Of a stretch of DNA of 64,000 nt, positions 1 to 8,068 are shown one piece after another; the first letter of the stretch is position 1; each line of letters starts with the position of its first letter. The notes under the pieces were generated by a model. That model worked only from the letters and a program-made list of their open reading frames with translations, did not search any database and was not told the DNA's origin. The position numbers were made by a program, and so were the translations under genes. This DNA is from an uncultured Campylobacter sp. Lineage in GTDB: Bacteria; Campylobacterota; Campylobacteria; Campylobacterales; Campylobacteraceae. The DNA lies in the NCBI RefSeq assembly GCF_938017705.1, contig NZ_CALIIS010000038.1:15531-79530 (forward strand), read 5' to 3'.

Positions 1-259
1 AATCGTGGCGCGCGAGCCACCAGCCTTGATACGCGCTGCGCCACTCATCATCTACAAGCGAATAGCCTAAAACTCGCTCGTTCAGCCGCTTTTGCAGAGC
101 CTCGATGATCTCGGGCGCTACGGCAAAGTCCATATCGGCAACCCACATCGGAAGCTCATTCTCGCCTACGTCCCATTTAAGCGACTTCGTGCCGCGTCGG
201 TTCGGCAGAGTGTCGAAGTCGTATTTCTCCTTGCCGAAGGTAAAATCAAAAAGTCCCAT
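1..259 (-). CDS. MalY/PatB-family PLP-dependent C-S lyase (N-terminal part)
   Basis: Only the first 86 codons are in the window; the gene runs off the left edge. The start of the translation, with RRGTKSLKWDVGENELPMWV followed by ADMDF, is the hallmark N-terminus of fold-type I PLP enzymes of the MalY/PatB group (cystathionine beta-lyase / aminotransferase class I-II). These cleave C-S bonds of cystathionine or cysteine to give pyruvate, ammonia and a thiol in the cytoplasm. The PLP lysine is outside the window, so catalytic competence cannot be checked. The ATG (257-259) sits one base after the stop of the DUF3737 gene, so the two form an operon read leftwards. Substrate specificity is inference. 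Confidence 0.85.
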   Translation of the reverse strand, partial: MGLFDFTFGKEKYDFDTLPNRRGTKSLKWDVGENELPMWVADMDFAVAPEIIEALQKRLNERVLGYSLVDDEWRSAYQGWWLARHD

Positions 260-260
260 C

Positions 261-1103
261 TTACGCCCTTAACTCAGTGATGATCTCTATTTTAGACGCG
301 TCGGTCGAGCCGTCTAGAATCAGCTCGCCGATGCTTTCTGCGCGAATTAGCCCGCTGCTTGGATTTTTGACGCTATCGATCGCGCCTTTTACCTCGGCAT
401 GCACGTCGCTGTATTCAAACGCTAGCGTCGTATTTATGAGCTCACAATCTTGCAAGCGTAAATTTTGCATATAGCAAAAGCCCTGCAGGCTCTCGATCTT
501 ACAATTTTTAAGCGTTACGTTTCTAGAATTCCAGCCGAAGTACTCGCCCGCGATGAAGCAGTCCTCGATGAGGATATTTTCGCAGTTCCAAAACGCGTCC
601 TTGGAGAGGAGTTTGGAATTTTTGATCGTTACGTTTTTGCAACCGTCAAAGCAGTAATCCCCGAAGAGCGATAGATTTTCGATGCTTAAGCTTTCGCAAT
701 CAAGCCCGAAATACGCGCCCTTTGCGGTGACGTTTTTTAGCGTGACATCGCTGCAGTGCCACAAGGTCTCCTGCGCGTCGTGGAATTCTACGTTTTGCAG
801 CGCGGCGTCTTTTACGCGGCGAAGCCCCTTGGGCGCGCCGTAGAGGCAGTCTTTTAGCACCACGCCGCGGCTATACCAGATCCCTGCGCGCGCAATCTCG
901 TCGAAGAAGCAGTCCTGCACGCGGATATTTTCGGCGTACCAAAACGGATATTTCCACTCAAATTTACAGTTTTGCACGACGATATTTGTGCTGTGCTTTA
1001 GCGGCGACTCGCCCTCGCCAAAGACGGAATTTTCGATCCGCAGATCCTTTGCGCCGAACAGCGCGCGCTCGCCGCTAAAGTGCTTTTGTCTTAATATTTG
1101 CAT
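261..1103 (-). CDS. DUF3737 family right-handed beta-helix protein
   Basis: A 280-residue protein built almost entirely of short pentapeptide-like or beta-helix rungs with recurring 'N-V-T-I-K-N/D-C' patterns (e.g. VTLKNVTAKGAYFGLDC, VTIKNSKLLSKDAFWNCEN). This is typical of the DUF3737 / pectate-lyase-like parallel beta-helix family, whose biochemical role is unknown. There is no signal peptide, so it should be cytosolic. I chose the ATG at 1103, preceded by AAGGAAA, over a TTG at 1142 that lies between the -10 box and the Shine-Dalgarno sequence. It is the first gene of an operon with the downstream MalY/PatB-like lyase, a pairing that suggests a metabolic rather than structural role (inference). 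Confidence 0.85.
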   Translation of the reverse strand: MQILRQKHFSGERALFGAKDLRIENSVFGEGESPLKHSTNIVVQNCKFEWKYPFWYAENIRVQDCFFDEIARAGIWYSRGVVLKDCLYGAPKGLRRVKDAALQNVEFHDAQETLWHCSDVTLKNVTAKGAYFGLDCESLSIENLSLFGDYCFDGCKNVTIKNSKLLSKDAFWNCENILIEDCFIAGEYFGWNSRNVTLKNCKIESLQGFCYMQNLRLQDCELINTTLAFEYSDVHAEVKGAIDSVKNPSSGLIRAESIGELILDGSTDASKIEIITELRA

Positions 1104-1133
1104 GGCTTTCCTTAGATTTAAAATTTGCTTCAG

Positions 1134-1139
1134 ATTATA
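1134..1139 (-). promoter_or_regulatory. TATAAT -10 box of the DUF3737-malY operon
   Basis: A perfect TATAAT on the minus strand ends about 30 bases before the ATG at 1103, giving a short leader that contains the AAGGAAA ribosome-binding site. No -35 box is evident, as is usual for Campylobacter sigma-70 promoters. Confidence 0.5.
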
Positions 1140-1142
1140 CAA

Positions 1143-1523
1143 GGAATTTTAAAATTCCGCGTAGCTTGGGCGTATGAAACGCAAGCGAATCTTAAAAATT
1201 TTAAAATTTAAAGGCGGCGAGGAGCTAAATTTGACGCGCCTCGGTAGCGGTTACGAAACACATACAGCGAACGCGCGAAAAATCGCCGCACGCTTATAAT
1301 GACGCGTTTGCAAACGCCTATGAAGCGCGCTTCGGTCGCTACGGCGAGCCGCGCAGGCGCCCATATCCGCTCGCGACGTGCGCCGCTCGAAAGATACATA
1401 AAAATTTATCGCAAGCGGCACCTTATAAAATTTGTAAAATTTTCTACAATCAACGTGCAAGTTTCCCTAAAGCGTCGTGTCTGAAAAAGCGCAAATTTTA
1501 CCCCGCACACAAACTGGGCGCGT
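1143..1523. other. Intergenic, no gene supported
   Basis: 381 bases between two minus-strand genes. Several short overlapping open frames exist on both strands, but they are Arg/Ala-rich, lack ribosome-binding sites and resemble no family. The right part is AT-rich (runs of AAAATTT). I see no RNA gene or strong terminator. Confidence 0.5.
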
Positions 1524-2003
1524 CTAATGCTCGTGGTGATGCAAGTGGATGTCTTCGCCGCGGTCTCGATCTGTAGCGCGCTTTCGCAGATCAAAATACA
1601 CAAAAAGCCCACTAGGCTCGCCATCCTCGTAAATTTCAAGCTTGTAGCGCATTACGGCGTGCGTGCATACTGCAACGTCAAGCGTCGCTTCATAGCCGTC
1701 TGCGCTGCGCTTTAGCGGGAATTCCGCATTGCCCATATTCATACTCACGCCCGAAATTTTAACGCTCGGATTTTTCAGCTCACGCGAAATTCCGCTTATT
1801 TTTAGCTCATTTGCTCCCGCTTCGATCGGATGGCGCGCTACGCTAAAGAGCGCCTTCTGCCCGCCCGCGTTAGTCTCGCAGTCCTGTGCGGCTAGATTGC
1901 AGCCCAGACGCGTCCTTATATCCTTAAATAATGCATCGCTCTCATCCGCGCCAAATCCTAAAGTAGCGGCGAGAATCAAGCTAAAACGTAGAGCCTTTAT
2001 CAT
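1524..2003 (-). CDS. Periplasmic YtkA/FixH-like protein with His-rich tail
   Basis: 159 residues: an N-terminal signal peptide (about residues 1-19, ending FGA), then an immunoglobulin-like beta domain with a 'VSMNMGNAEFPL...DGYEATLDV' stretch that resembles the YtkA-like family (small exported proteins often near copper or cytochrome oxidase genes). The C-terminus is HLHHHEH, a probable metal-binding tail. Three cysteines (about residues 35, 42 and 113) could bind metal or form a disulfide. The ATG at 2003 follows AAAGGAT. The gene stands alone. Family assignment is moderate; metal binding is inference from the histidines. Confidence 0.65.
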   Translation of the reverse strand: MIKALRFSLILAATLGFGADESDALFKDIRTRLGCNLAAQDCETNAGGQKALFSVARHPIEAGANELKISGISRELKNPSVKISGVSMNMGNAEFPLKRSADGYEATLDVAVCTHAVMRYKLEIYEDGEPSGLFVYFDLRKRATDRDRGEDIHLHHHEH

Positions 2004-2119
2004 TATGATCCTTTGTAAATGAAATTTGTGCGCAATTTTAGCAGAAAATTCCGCGCCTATTAAAAATATTTATTAAAATTTTAGCTAAAATAACGATATC
2101 TTTTACGAAAGGATGAAAA

Positions 2120-2482
2120 ATGGCTGAGTTTTTAATCAAAGACGCCAAGGACGGCTGCAAATTCGATCTACTTTATGACGGGCACGTACTGTGCACCTCC
2201 GAGGTTTACACGAGCAAGGCCGCTTGCAAAAACGGCATCGAAAGCGTCGCAAAAAACGCCGCACTAAATAAGATCGAGGATCAAATCGCGAGCGGAGAAA
2301 AGCTAAACAATCCGAAATTTGAGCTTTACACCGATAAAGCAGGCAAGGTTCGCTTCCGCTTAACGGCTAGTAACGGACAGATCATCGCCGTCAGCAAGGA
2401 TTTTGAAGCCAAAGCGGACGCTCTAAAAGTAATAGAACTTATTGTAAAACAGGCTCCGAAAGCCAAGATCAAGGAGGCATAA
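2120..2482 (+). CDS. YegP family protein (two DUF1508 repeats)
   Basis: A 120-residue cytosolic protein with two tandem DUF1508/YegP units: the first has the classic 'TSEVYTSKAACKNGIESVAKN' core and the second has 'FELYTDKAGKVRFRLTASNGQ'. Each unit normally forms half of a compact alpha/beta fold; function in the family is unknown. ATG 2120 is preceded by GAAAGGATG. The stop codon abuts the ATG of the next gene and the last codons carry that gene's Shine-Dalgarno sequence (AAGGAGG at 2471-2477), so the two are translationally coupled. Confidence 0.85.
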   Translation: MAEFLIKDAKDGCKFDLLYDGHVLCTSEVYTSKAACKNGIESVAKNAALNKIEDQIASGEKLNNPKFELYTDKAGKVRFRLTASNGQIIAVSKDFEAKADALKVIELIVKQAPKAKIKEA

Positions 2483-2929
2483 ATGGACATAAATGGACTT
2501 GTAAATATGGTCTCTGCGCTCAAAAGCGACGATAAAAATTTAAGAGAATTTCAAAGCGGTCCGGTCGCTTTTATCGAAAAATTTCTAGGCGTGGACCTGC
2601 CCGACGATCAGATAAATGCGATAATTGCGGGCATCAGCTCAAATTTTTTAAGCAAAAACGAAAGCGGCAGATCTAGCTCGCTAGGCTCGATGCTGGGTGG
2701 ACTTTTGGGCGGCGGCGAGGACGTGCAAGCAAACGCCGTCGATAGCAAAGGTGTGGATTTTAGTGCGCTGATCGGCAAAATCGCAAGCGCCAAGCTCGAC
2801 CTCAACGGCGACGGCAAAATCGATATCAACGACGCAAGTAGCTTTTTGGGCGATCTCTTAGGAGGAGGCGCAAACGGCGAAGATAAGGGGTTAAATTTAG
2901 GCGGCCTGCTAAAAACGTTTAAAATTTAA
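2483..2929 (+). CDS. Small protein with one EF-hand/dockerin-like calcium loop
   Basis: 148 residues, no recognisable family over the full length. The N-terminal third is helical. A Gly/Leu-rich segment (about 70-80) follows, then a single DLNGDGKIDINDASSFL loop (about residues 108-124) that fits the D-x-N/D-x-D-G-x-I-x-x-x-D calcium-binding pattern of EF-hands and dockerin type I repeats, and a second Gly-rich tail. A single loop is unusual because EF-hands normally pair; it may dimerise. No signal peptide is visible. It follows yegP without a gap and shares its messenger. Calcium binding is inferred from the motif only. Confidence 0.7.
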   Translation: MDINGLVNMVSALKSDDKNLREFQSGPVAFIEKFLGVDLPDDQINAIIAGISSNFLSKNESGRSSSLGSMLGGLLGGGEDVQANAVDSKGVDFSALIGKIASAKLDLNGDGKIDINDASSFLGDLLGGGANGEDKGLNLGGLLKTFKI

Positions 2930-3432
2930 ACGAGGCTAAATTTCAAACGCAGGTCGGATTTTGCGCGACGATGTTTAAATTTGCGCGCGCTATTTTAATC
3001 CGCGCCTGCGTCGTTTAACGCTCGCGTGAAGGGTTAAATTTACGCTGCATTGCGCGCGAGCCCTTGAGTTTAAGCAAAACGAGCTTAAATTTAAACGCCG
3101 TCTTGCTCTAGATTTAAGCTCGTTTTTTGCGGCGTCTTATTTATACTGCCTCGGCAGAGCGCCCTGCTCCGCTCTTTTGATCGTCCATATTGAGCCAAAA
3201 TAACCACACACTCTGCTTTAAATTTTATCTTTGCTCTTTAATGTCCGCTTTAAATTTAATCACTCTTTGGCTCGATTTTATTTCGCTACCCATTCAAATT
3301 CCCGCGCAGCGCGTCAAAGCATATAGTCAAATTTCATCAAAATTTTAAAAACGGCTATAAATTAAGCGTGAAAGAGTTCGCCTAAAAAGGATATATTTTA
3401 TTTCTATTTACTGTTTAGGTAGTATAATCGTT
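2930..3432. other. Long intergenic region with hairpins
   Basis: About 500 bases with no gene. It holds an imperfect inverted repeat around 2957-3017 (CGCAGG..CGGATT against AATCCGCGCCTGCG), the terminator-like hairpin at 3076-3127 and an AT-rich stretch leading into the promoter of the sRNA candidate. Confidence 0.5.
3076..3127 (+). terminator. Rho-independent terminator-like hairpin
   Basis: A 15-base perfect stem (AAAACGAGCTTAAAT at 3076-3090 against ATTTAAGCTCGTTTT at 3112-3126) ending in a T run. It probably ends the yegP operon transcript about 150 bases after the last stop codon. Confidence 0.65.
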
Positions 3433-3497
3433 CTTGTCCGACAAGATAAAACCTCCTTTTTGTATGAAGCCCGAGTTTAAAAGCTCGGGCTTTTTTT
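3432..3497 (+). ncRNA. Candidate small RNA with exposed CCUCC and intrinsic terminator
   Basis: A strong TATAAT (3423-3428) is followed, at the expected start distance, by about 65 bases that fold into two hairpins: TCTTGT-CCG-ACAAGA (3432-3446) and the terminator AGCCCGAG...CTCGGGCT (3468-3491) with a seven-T tail. Between them is an unpaired AACCTCCTTTTTG segment (around 3450-3462) complementary to Shine-Dalgarno sequences. No open reading frame with a ribosome-binding site fits. The architecture (5' hairpin, single-stranded C/U-rich seed, terminator) is that of a trans-acting regulatory RNA. Function is inference. Confidence 0.6.
3468..3497 (+). terminator. Intrinsic terminator of the sRNA candidate
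   Basis: An 8-base-pair GC-rich perfect stem with an 8-base loop is followed by TTTTTTT. It lies only about 47 bases before the moaC start, so it separates the sRNA from moaC, which has its own TATAAT at 3514-3519. Confidence 0.8.
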
Positions 3498-3544
3498 ATG
3501 CCCGAAATTCTGCTATAATCCCGCCAAAAAATGCAAGGAATTTT

Positions 3545-4015
3545 ATGCTTACACATATAGACGAAAACAATATGCCGCGCATGGTAGATGTCGGCGCCAA
3601 GGACGAGAGCGAGCGTGTAGCCACCGCTAGCGGCATCATCCGCATGAGCGCGGAGGCGTTTGCCGCCGTTAAGCAAAACACGGCCAAAAAAGGCCCCGTG
3701 CTTCAAACTGCCGTAGTTGCCGCGATAATGGGCGCTAAAAAGACGAGTGAGCTAATACCCATGACTCATCCGCTTACGATTACTTCGATTAAAACCGATA
3801 TTGAGGAGCTTACGAGCGAGTGCGCGTTTAAGCTTTTTGTAACTGTAAAAATCACGGGCAAAACGGGCGTTGAGATGGAGGCGCTAACGGGCGTAAGCGT
3901 GGGGCTGCTGACGATTTACGATATGCTAAAAGCGATAAATAAATCGATGCAGATTACCGACATCGTGCTGCAACGCAAAGAGGGGGGCAAGAGTGGCGTG
4001 TATATTAGGGGCTGA
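3545..4015 (+). CDS. moaC: Cyclic pyranopterin monophosphate synthase MoaC
   Basis: 156 residues, the normal length for MoaC, which converts the MoaA product to cyclic pyranopterin monophosphate in molybdenum cofactor synthesis. The MoaC signatures are all present: '[13 protein letters not shown]' (about 79-91), '[20 protein letters not shown]' (about 118-137) and the C-terminal 'KEGGKSG'. Start ATG 3545 follows AAGGA and the TATAAT at 3514-3519; an upstream in-frame extension would run through the sRNA terminator and is rejected. The DUF493 gene overlaps its 3' end. It supplies cofactor for the two TorA-like enzymes in this window. Confidence 0.97.
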   Translation: MLTHIDENNMPRMVDVGAKDESERVATASGIIRMSAEAFAAVKQNTAKKGPVLQTAVVAAIMGAKKTSELIPMTHPLTITSIKTDIEELTSECAFKLFVTVKITGKTGVEMEALTGVSVGLLTIYDMLKAINKSMQITDIVLQRKEGGKSGVYIRG

Positions 4016-4253
4016 AAAGCCAAAAATCGACTATCCGCTCTTTTGGGAATACAAAATCATCCTAGACGCAAGCACCCAAAAGCGCGAGCAGATCGATGAA
4101 ATTTTAAAGGGCGAAAATTACAAAATAGACTTTTCACGCTTTTCAAACGGCGGCAAATACATGAGCTTCAACGCAAGCGTCTTCGTAAATAGCGATACGC
4201 ACAGAAATGAAATTTTCGAGCGATTAAAGGCTCATTTTAAATACATACTGTAG
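3993..4253 (+). CDS. DUF493 (YbeD/HP0495-like) protein
   Basis: 86 residues matching the DUF493 family of small alpha/beta ferredoxin-like-fold proteins (YbeD in E. coli, HP0495 in Helicobacter), thought to be small-molecule-binding or regulatory. Features: '[16 protein letters not shown]' at the N-terminus and '[27 protein letters not shown]' at the C-terminus. The start is GTG 3993 inside moaC, preceded by AGGGGGG, with a 23-base overlap that implies coupling to moaC. Confidence 0.85.
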   Translation: MACILGAEKPKIDYPLFWEYKIILDASTQKREQIDEILKGENYKIDFSRFSNGGKYMSFNASVFVNSDTHRNEIFERLKAHFKYIL

Positions 4254-4261
4254 GAGAGGTT

Positions 4262-5521
4262 ATGAAAGAAAAACTGATAGAAAAATTCGGCGCCGATCTC
4301 GCGCAAATTTCACAAGCCGAGCTAGCCTCATATGTGCAAGAGCTCGCCTTGCAAAAAGCCACGAAGGCTTTGTGTGAGCTTGACGACGAGAGTAAAAGCG
4401 CCAAAAGCACGCAATTAATCCTAGACTTCGCAGCCGAGTTAAAAGACGCGGGCGCGCTTAGCGATGAGACGGCAGAAGCCCTACTTAACGGCGTTAAAAA
4501 GGCGCTGTGCGACGAGGACGAGCAGGCTCTTTACAAACTCATCTACGATTACGACGATCTGCGCAAAAAGATCGCTTGTAAACAAAAGGCGATTAAAACC
4601 CTAGTTCTGCGCAGCTACGACGATCTGGATACCGCGCTGCAAAACGCAAGCGAAACAGAAGCAAAAGAGCGCATAGGCGCGGCGCTACAGCGAGCGATTG
4701 CGAGTAAACTTCCGCTTGCGGACGTGCTGAAAGAAGCGAGCGAACTGGCTTTCATAAGCGTGCTCGAAAGCGGCACCGACATCGAGGATACCGCGCACGA
4801 GACGGCGAAAAACATCGCATTTTCGGCTATAGGCGACGGGGAATTTACGAAATTCCGTACAAAAGAAATTTCAAAAATCATCATAAACCGCGCGATTTTC
4901 GTTGCAAACGAGAGTAAAAATACAGCCTCTGCGCTGATTAGAGGCGCGATTTTAGGCTGCTACGACGGCATAAATAAAGCCGCCGAGAGATACCGCGACG
5001 AGCTAAGTTTCTCGCCAGCAAGCGACGCACAGAGCTTAGAGAACGAAAGGCTTCAAATTTCGCAGATGAGCGAGCTATTTAGCGCGGTTTTAAGCGATGC
5101 GGTCGCAAGCTCGGAGGAGCCCGCTAAAAGCGAAATCGCCAAGATCGCCGATGAAGAATTCGGAGGCTATTTGGCTAAATTTAGAAAAATTTCAAGCGAT
5201 CTTGCCGAGCAACTAAGCTCTAAAATCGGCGAGATCGAGCTTGGCGAACGCGCGAAAAAGGCAAGCGCCAAGGCACGCGAAATCACTCAAGAGCTAAGCC
5301 AAAAAAGCGCCAAAATCATCGAAAACCTCGATCTGGACGAGAAGCTGGACGCAATCAAAAAAGAGCTTAGCGAGTTTGAAAAGAAGATGAGCCAAAAATT
5401 TGCCGAGCTAAAAAGCTCCGAAGTCGCCAAAAACGTAAGCGAAAGGGCGCGCGAGATGAGCGCTAAGGCTTACGAGGCCGCAAAAGAAACGATCGCCAAG
5501 CTAAAGTCCAAAAAGGACTAA
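4262..5521 (+). CDS. Helical protein of unknown function
   Basis: 419 residues, predicted almost wholly alpha-helical and Ala/Lys/Glu-rich, without signal peptide or membrane segment. The last 120 residues have repeated amphipathic stretches (KKASAKAREITQELSQKSAK; SERAREMSAKAYEAAKE) that look like coiled coil or apolipoprotein-like amphipathic helices. It follows the DUF493 gene by 8 bases with an AGGAGAGG ribosome-binding site, so it is probably the third gene of the moaC transcript. I do not recognise the family with certainty. The amphipathic tail suggests membrane-surface or polymer association (inference). Confidence 0.75.
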   Translation: MKEKLIEKFGADLAQISQAELASYVQELALQKATKALCELDDESKSAKSTQLILDFAAELKDAGALSDETAEALLNGVKKALCDEDEQALYKLIYDYDDLRKKIACKQKAIKTLVLRSYDDLDTALQNASETEAKERIGAALQRAIASKLPLADVLKEASELAFISVLESGTDIEDTAHETAKNIAFSAIGDGEFTKFRTKEISKIIINRAIFVANESKNTASALIRGAILGCYDGINKAAERYRDELSFSPASDAQSLENERLQISQMSELFSAVLSDAVASSEEPAKSEIAKIADEEFGGYLAKFRKISSDLAEQLSSKIGEIELGERAKKASAKAREITQELSQKSAKIIENLDLDEKLDAIKKELSEFEKKMSQKFAELKSSEVAKNVSERAREMSAKAYEAAKETIAKLKSKKD

Positions 5522-6602
5522 ATGGGCGCCGCGGGCGCGAAATCCTAGCATCAAGTATGGCGCCCACGGCTTTACGTTGCATAATTTACTCGCTTGCCTT
5601 AAAGTCCGCACGCTCCAAATAATGGAGCTTTCGTTAGAGTTTGCGAGGCCTGCGCAGAATTCTTTATGCGCTTTAACGGCGCTGTAAAATTCCATGCTGA
5701 TAAAGAATTTTAGGAATTTTGCATAGCTAAATTTAGATGCGCGCTGCAAAATTCCGTGCCGCCAAAAATCCTACGGCGATGCGAGACCCCGGTCCAACCA
5801 AATCTTGCTGCAGCGATAAAATTCTAAGTGTAAAATTTTATAGCTGACGCGGCACATATAAAATTCCAAAGCCGGCGCGGATTTTTAAGCTTAAAATTTC
5901 ATCGCATAGATTTGCGTAGCAAAATTTTAAAATTCTAAACGCGTAAAATTCTAAAATTCTACCCAAAATGATACGGTACGGCTTTCAGTTTAAAATTTTA
6001 TCCCGACGCGTGCAAATGAAATTTCGCGAGATAAATTCTATGAAAAGGCGTCTGTGGTGTTTGGCATTTCTGCGATCATTTTCACTGCAGCGTAAGATGC
6101 GGCGCATTGGCTTTTACCAAATTAGTAATTAAAAATTCATGTACCACAAAAGATTAGTGCGACTCACCTCAAATCATAGCGACATCCGAGCCCATTTTAT
6201 CGCACGATTTGATCGCATAAATTTTAAACCGATCTTGCTGCGCCCGGGTCGAGCGCCTGGTGTAAATAAAATTCTACCGGATTTATCGTTGCGTAAATTT
6301 AAAACCGCACCCCGCTCTATTTAGACGTAGAGGCACCTTGTTTATGCAACGCCGCGTTTAGATAAAATCACTGCTTTCACACAGCAATGCCTCGTTTACG
6401 CCACGATAAAATTCTGCGAAATCACCGCTAAATTTTATCGTTAAATTACAAAGCCCAATCCTATTTTAAAGGCGACGGGTGTTCTTAAATTTCACGACAA
6501 ATTACAAATAGATCGCGCCTGCAAAATACAGCAATTCAAAATAAAATTCTAAAAATTTAATCAAATTTCGCTAAAATCGCCGCAAAATTTTAAGGAGAAA
6601 AG
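5522..6602. other. 1.08-kb intergenic region rich in AAATTT/AAATTC words
   Basis: No gene is supported on either strand; the only open frame above 60 codons (6139-6324 +) lacks a ribosome-binding site. The sequence is a patchwork of GC-rich pieces joined by words such as AAAATTCTA and AAAATTTTA. I count 13 RAATTY sites in 5701-6000 alone. No clear terminator follows the upstream gene. Confidence 0.6.
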
Positions 6603-7412
6603 ATGAAAAAAATAGCTCTTTTAATATCCTTTGCTGCGATGATGATTTTTACCGGCTGCGCGAGCACCACGCAAGGCGGCGCCGTAGGCATCGACCGCTC
6701 GCAATTCATCACCGTAAGCGAAGCTGAAATGGATCAAAGTGCCGCGCTTGCCTACAAGCAGATTACCGCCCAAGCAAACGCCAAACATGTCCTAAATACT
6801 GATAAAAAGCTAACTGATCGCGTTAGAGGCATCTCGAAGCGCCTAATCGCTCAAGTCGGCGCATTTCGCAAAGACGCACTGAAATGGAACTGGCAGGTAA
6901 ACGTCATCAACGACCCTACGATCAATGCTTGGTGTATGCCTGGCGGCCGTATCGTCGTATATACTGGCATCATCGAAAAACTAAAGCTTACCGATGCCGA
7001 GCTGGCTGCTATTTTGGGGCACGAGATGTCTCACGCACTGCGCGAACACAGCCGCGAGCGAGCCTCGACTGAACAGATGAAAGATGTCGGTATCGCCGTA
7101 GCAAGCTCCGCAGCAGGGCTTGGAGATCTGGGCTCAGCGGCTTTGAATATGGCGGCGCAGTACACATTCACGCTGCCGTTTTCGCGCACGCATGAAACGG
7201 AAGCCGATCTGATGGGCGTTGAGCTGATGGCGCGCGCAGGATACGATCCGAGGGCGGCGATAAACGTCTGGGAGAAGATGAATAAGCTAAATGAGAGCCA
7301 TCCGCTTAAATTTATGTCCACGCACCCTTCAAACGACGATCGCATCGCCGATCTAAAAGAGGTGATGCCAAAAGTCTTGCCTCTTTACGAGGCTGCCACA
7401 AGAAATAGATAG
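6603..7412 (+). CDS. M48-family zinc metalloprotease lipoprotein (LoiP/YcaL-like)
   Basis: 269 residues. An N-terminal lipoprotein signal ends in the lipobox FTGC (Cys19). The M48 catalytic motif HEMSH lies in ILGHEMSHALREHSRE (about residue 140) and the third-ligand region 'ETEADLMGVELMARAGYDP' follows near 198-216; the terminal 'STHPSNDDRIADL' is also typical. Such proteases (LoiP, YcaL) act in the periplasm or at the outer membrane in quality control of envelope proteins. The ATG follows AAGGAG. It appears monocistronic, with a hairpin right after the stop. Confidence 0.93.
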   Translation: MKKIALLISFAAMMIFTGCASTTQGGAVGIDRSQFITVSEAEMDQSAALAYKQITAQANAKHVLNTDKKLTDRVRGISKRLIAQVGAFRKDALKWNWQVNVINDPTINAWCMPGGRIVVYTGIIEKLKLTDAELAAILGHEMSHALREHSRERASTEQMKDVGIAVASSAAGLGDLGSAALNMAAQYTFTLPFSRTHETEADLMGVELMARAGYDPRAAINVWEKMNKLNESHPLKFMSTHPSNDDRIADLKEVMPKVLPLYEAATRNR

Positions 7413-7437
7413 TCTTGCGATTTAAAATTTCGCAAGA
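7413..7437 (+). terminator. Hairpin directly after the protease gene
   Basis: TCTTGCGA (7413-7420) pairs perfectly with TCGCAAGA (7430-7437) around an AT loop, beginning at the base after the stop codon. There is no long T tail, so terminator function is only likely. Confidence 0.4.
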
Positions 7438-8068
7438 GTTTGCGCGCTGAGGTTTTTTTAAGTAGCGGGTTTTATCGTAGCATTTAAATTTCTTAATGGA
7501 CTTGCGCGCGGCGCTAGGATTATCCGCCGCGCTAGAGCTCTATCGCGATAAAATCTCGCCGCGACAAAGGCCTGCCGCAGCGCGAAATTTTAAATTACCG
7601 CAAAATTCCATTAACACGCGCGATAAACATAATCCGCGCCGAGACAAAATTTCATTTTAAAATGCAAGTGCTGGGCGAAATTCCGTCGCATAGAAAGCCG
7701 AAACGTCCGTCGCTACAGAATTCTACGGCGCGAAATTTTACGATTTTAAGCGCGACGAAATTTGGAGTAAAATTTTGCCCCTTCGGGCGCAGATGGAATT
7801 TCGCTACGGCCGTATACAAATGAAATTTTGCAGCCGCAGCCCAGTATGAAAATAAAATTTATTCGGCTGGGTAGCAGAATTTAGCGCTATTTTGCGCGGC
7901 GACAAGTCTCGCGTGGGCAGATGAAATTTCGCGCGATAAAAGAAGCAAAATTTCAACTCCGTAAAATTCTACGCACGGGCGCGAGGCATTTTCCACGCCT
8001 TTTGGATTTTAAAGCGTTTTTAGATATAATCATAAATATTTATTTTTAAATTTCAAAGGATAAGAAAT
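7438..8068. other. Intergenic region, no gene, RAATTY-rich
   Basis: About 630 bases without a plausible gene, similar in texture to 5522-6602. The end carries a TATAAT at 8025-8030 that probably serves the downstream CBS-domain gene. Confidence 0.5.

Noticed and set aside
1208..1639. Several overlapping open frames on both strands
   Set aside because: Arg/Ala-rich, no ribosome-binding sites, mutually overlapping and no recognisable similarity.
3434..3544. N-terminal extension of MoaC by 37 codons
   Set aside because: It would be translated through the sRNA terminator and precedes the TATAAT and AAGGA that serve the ATG at 3545.
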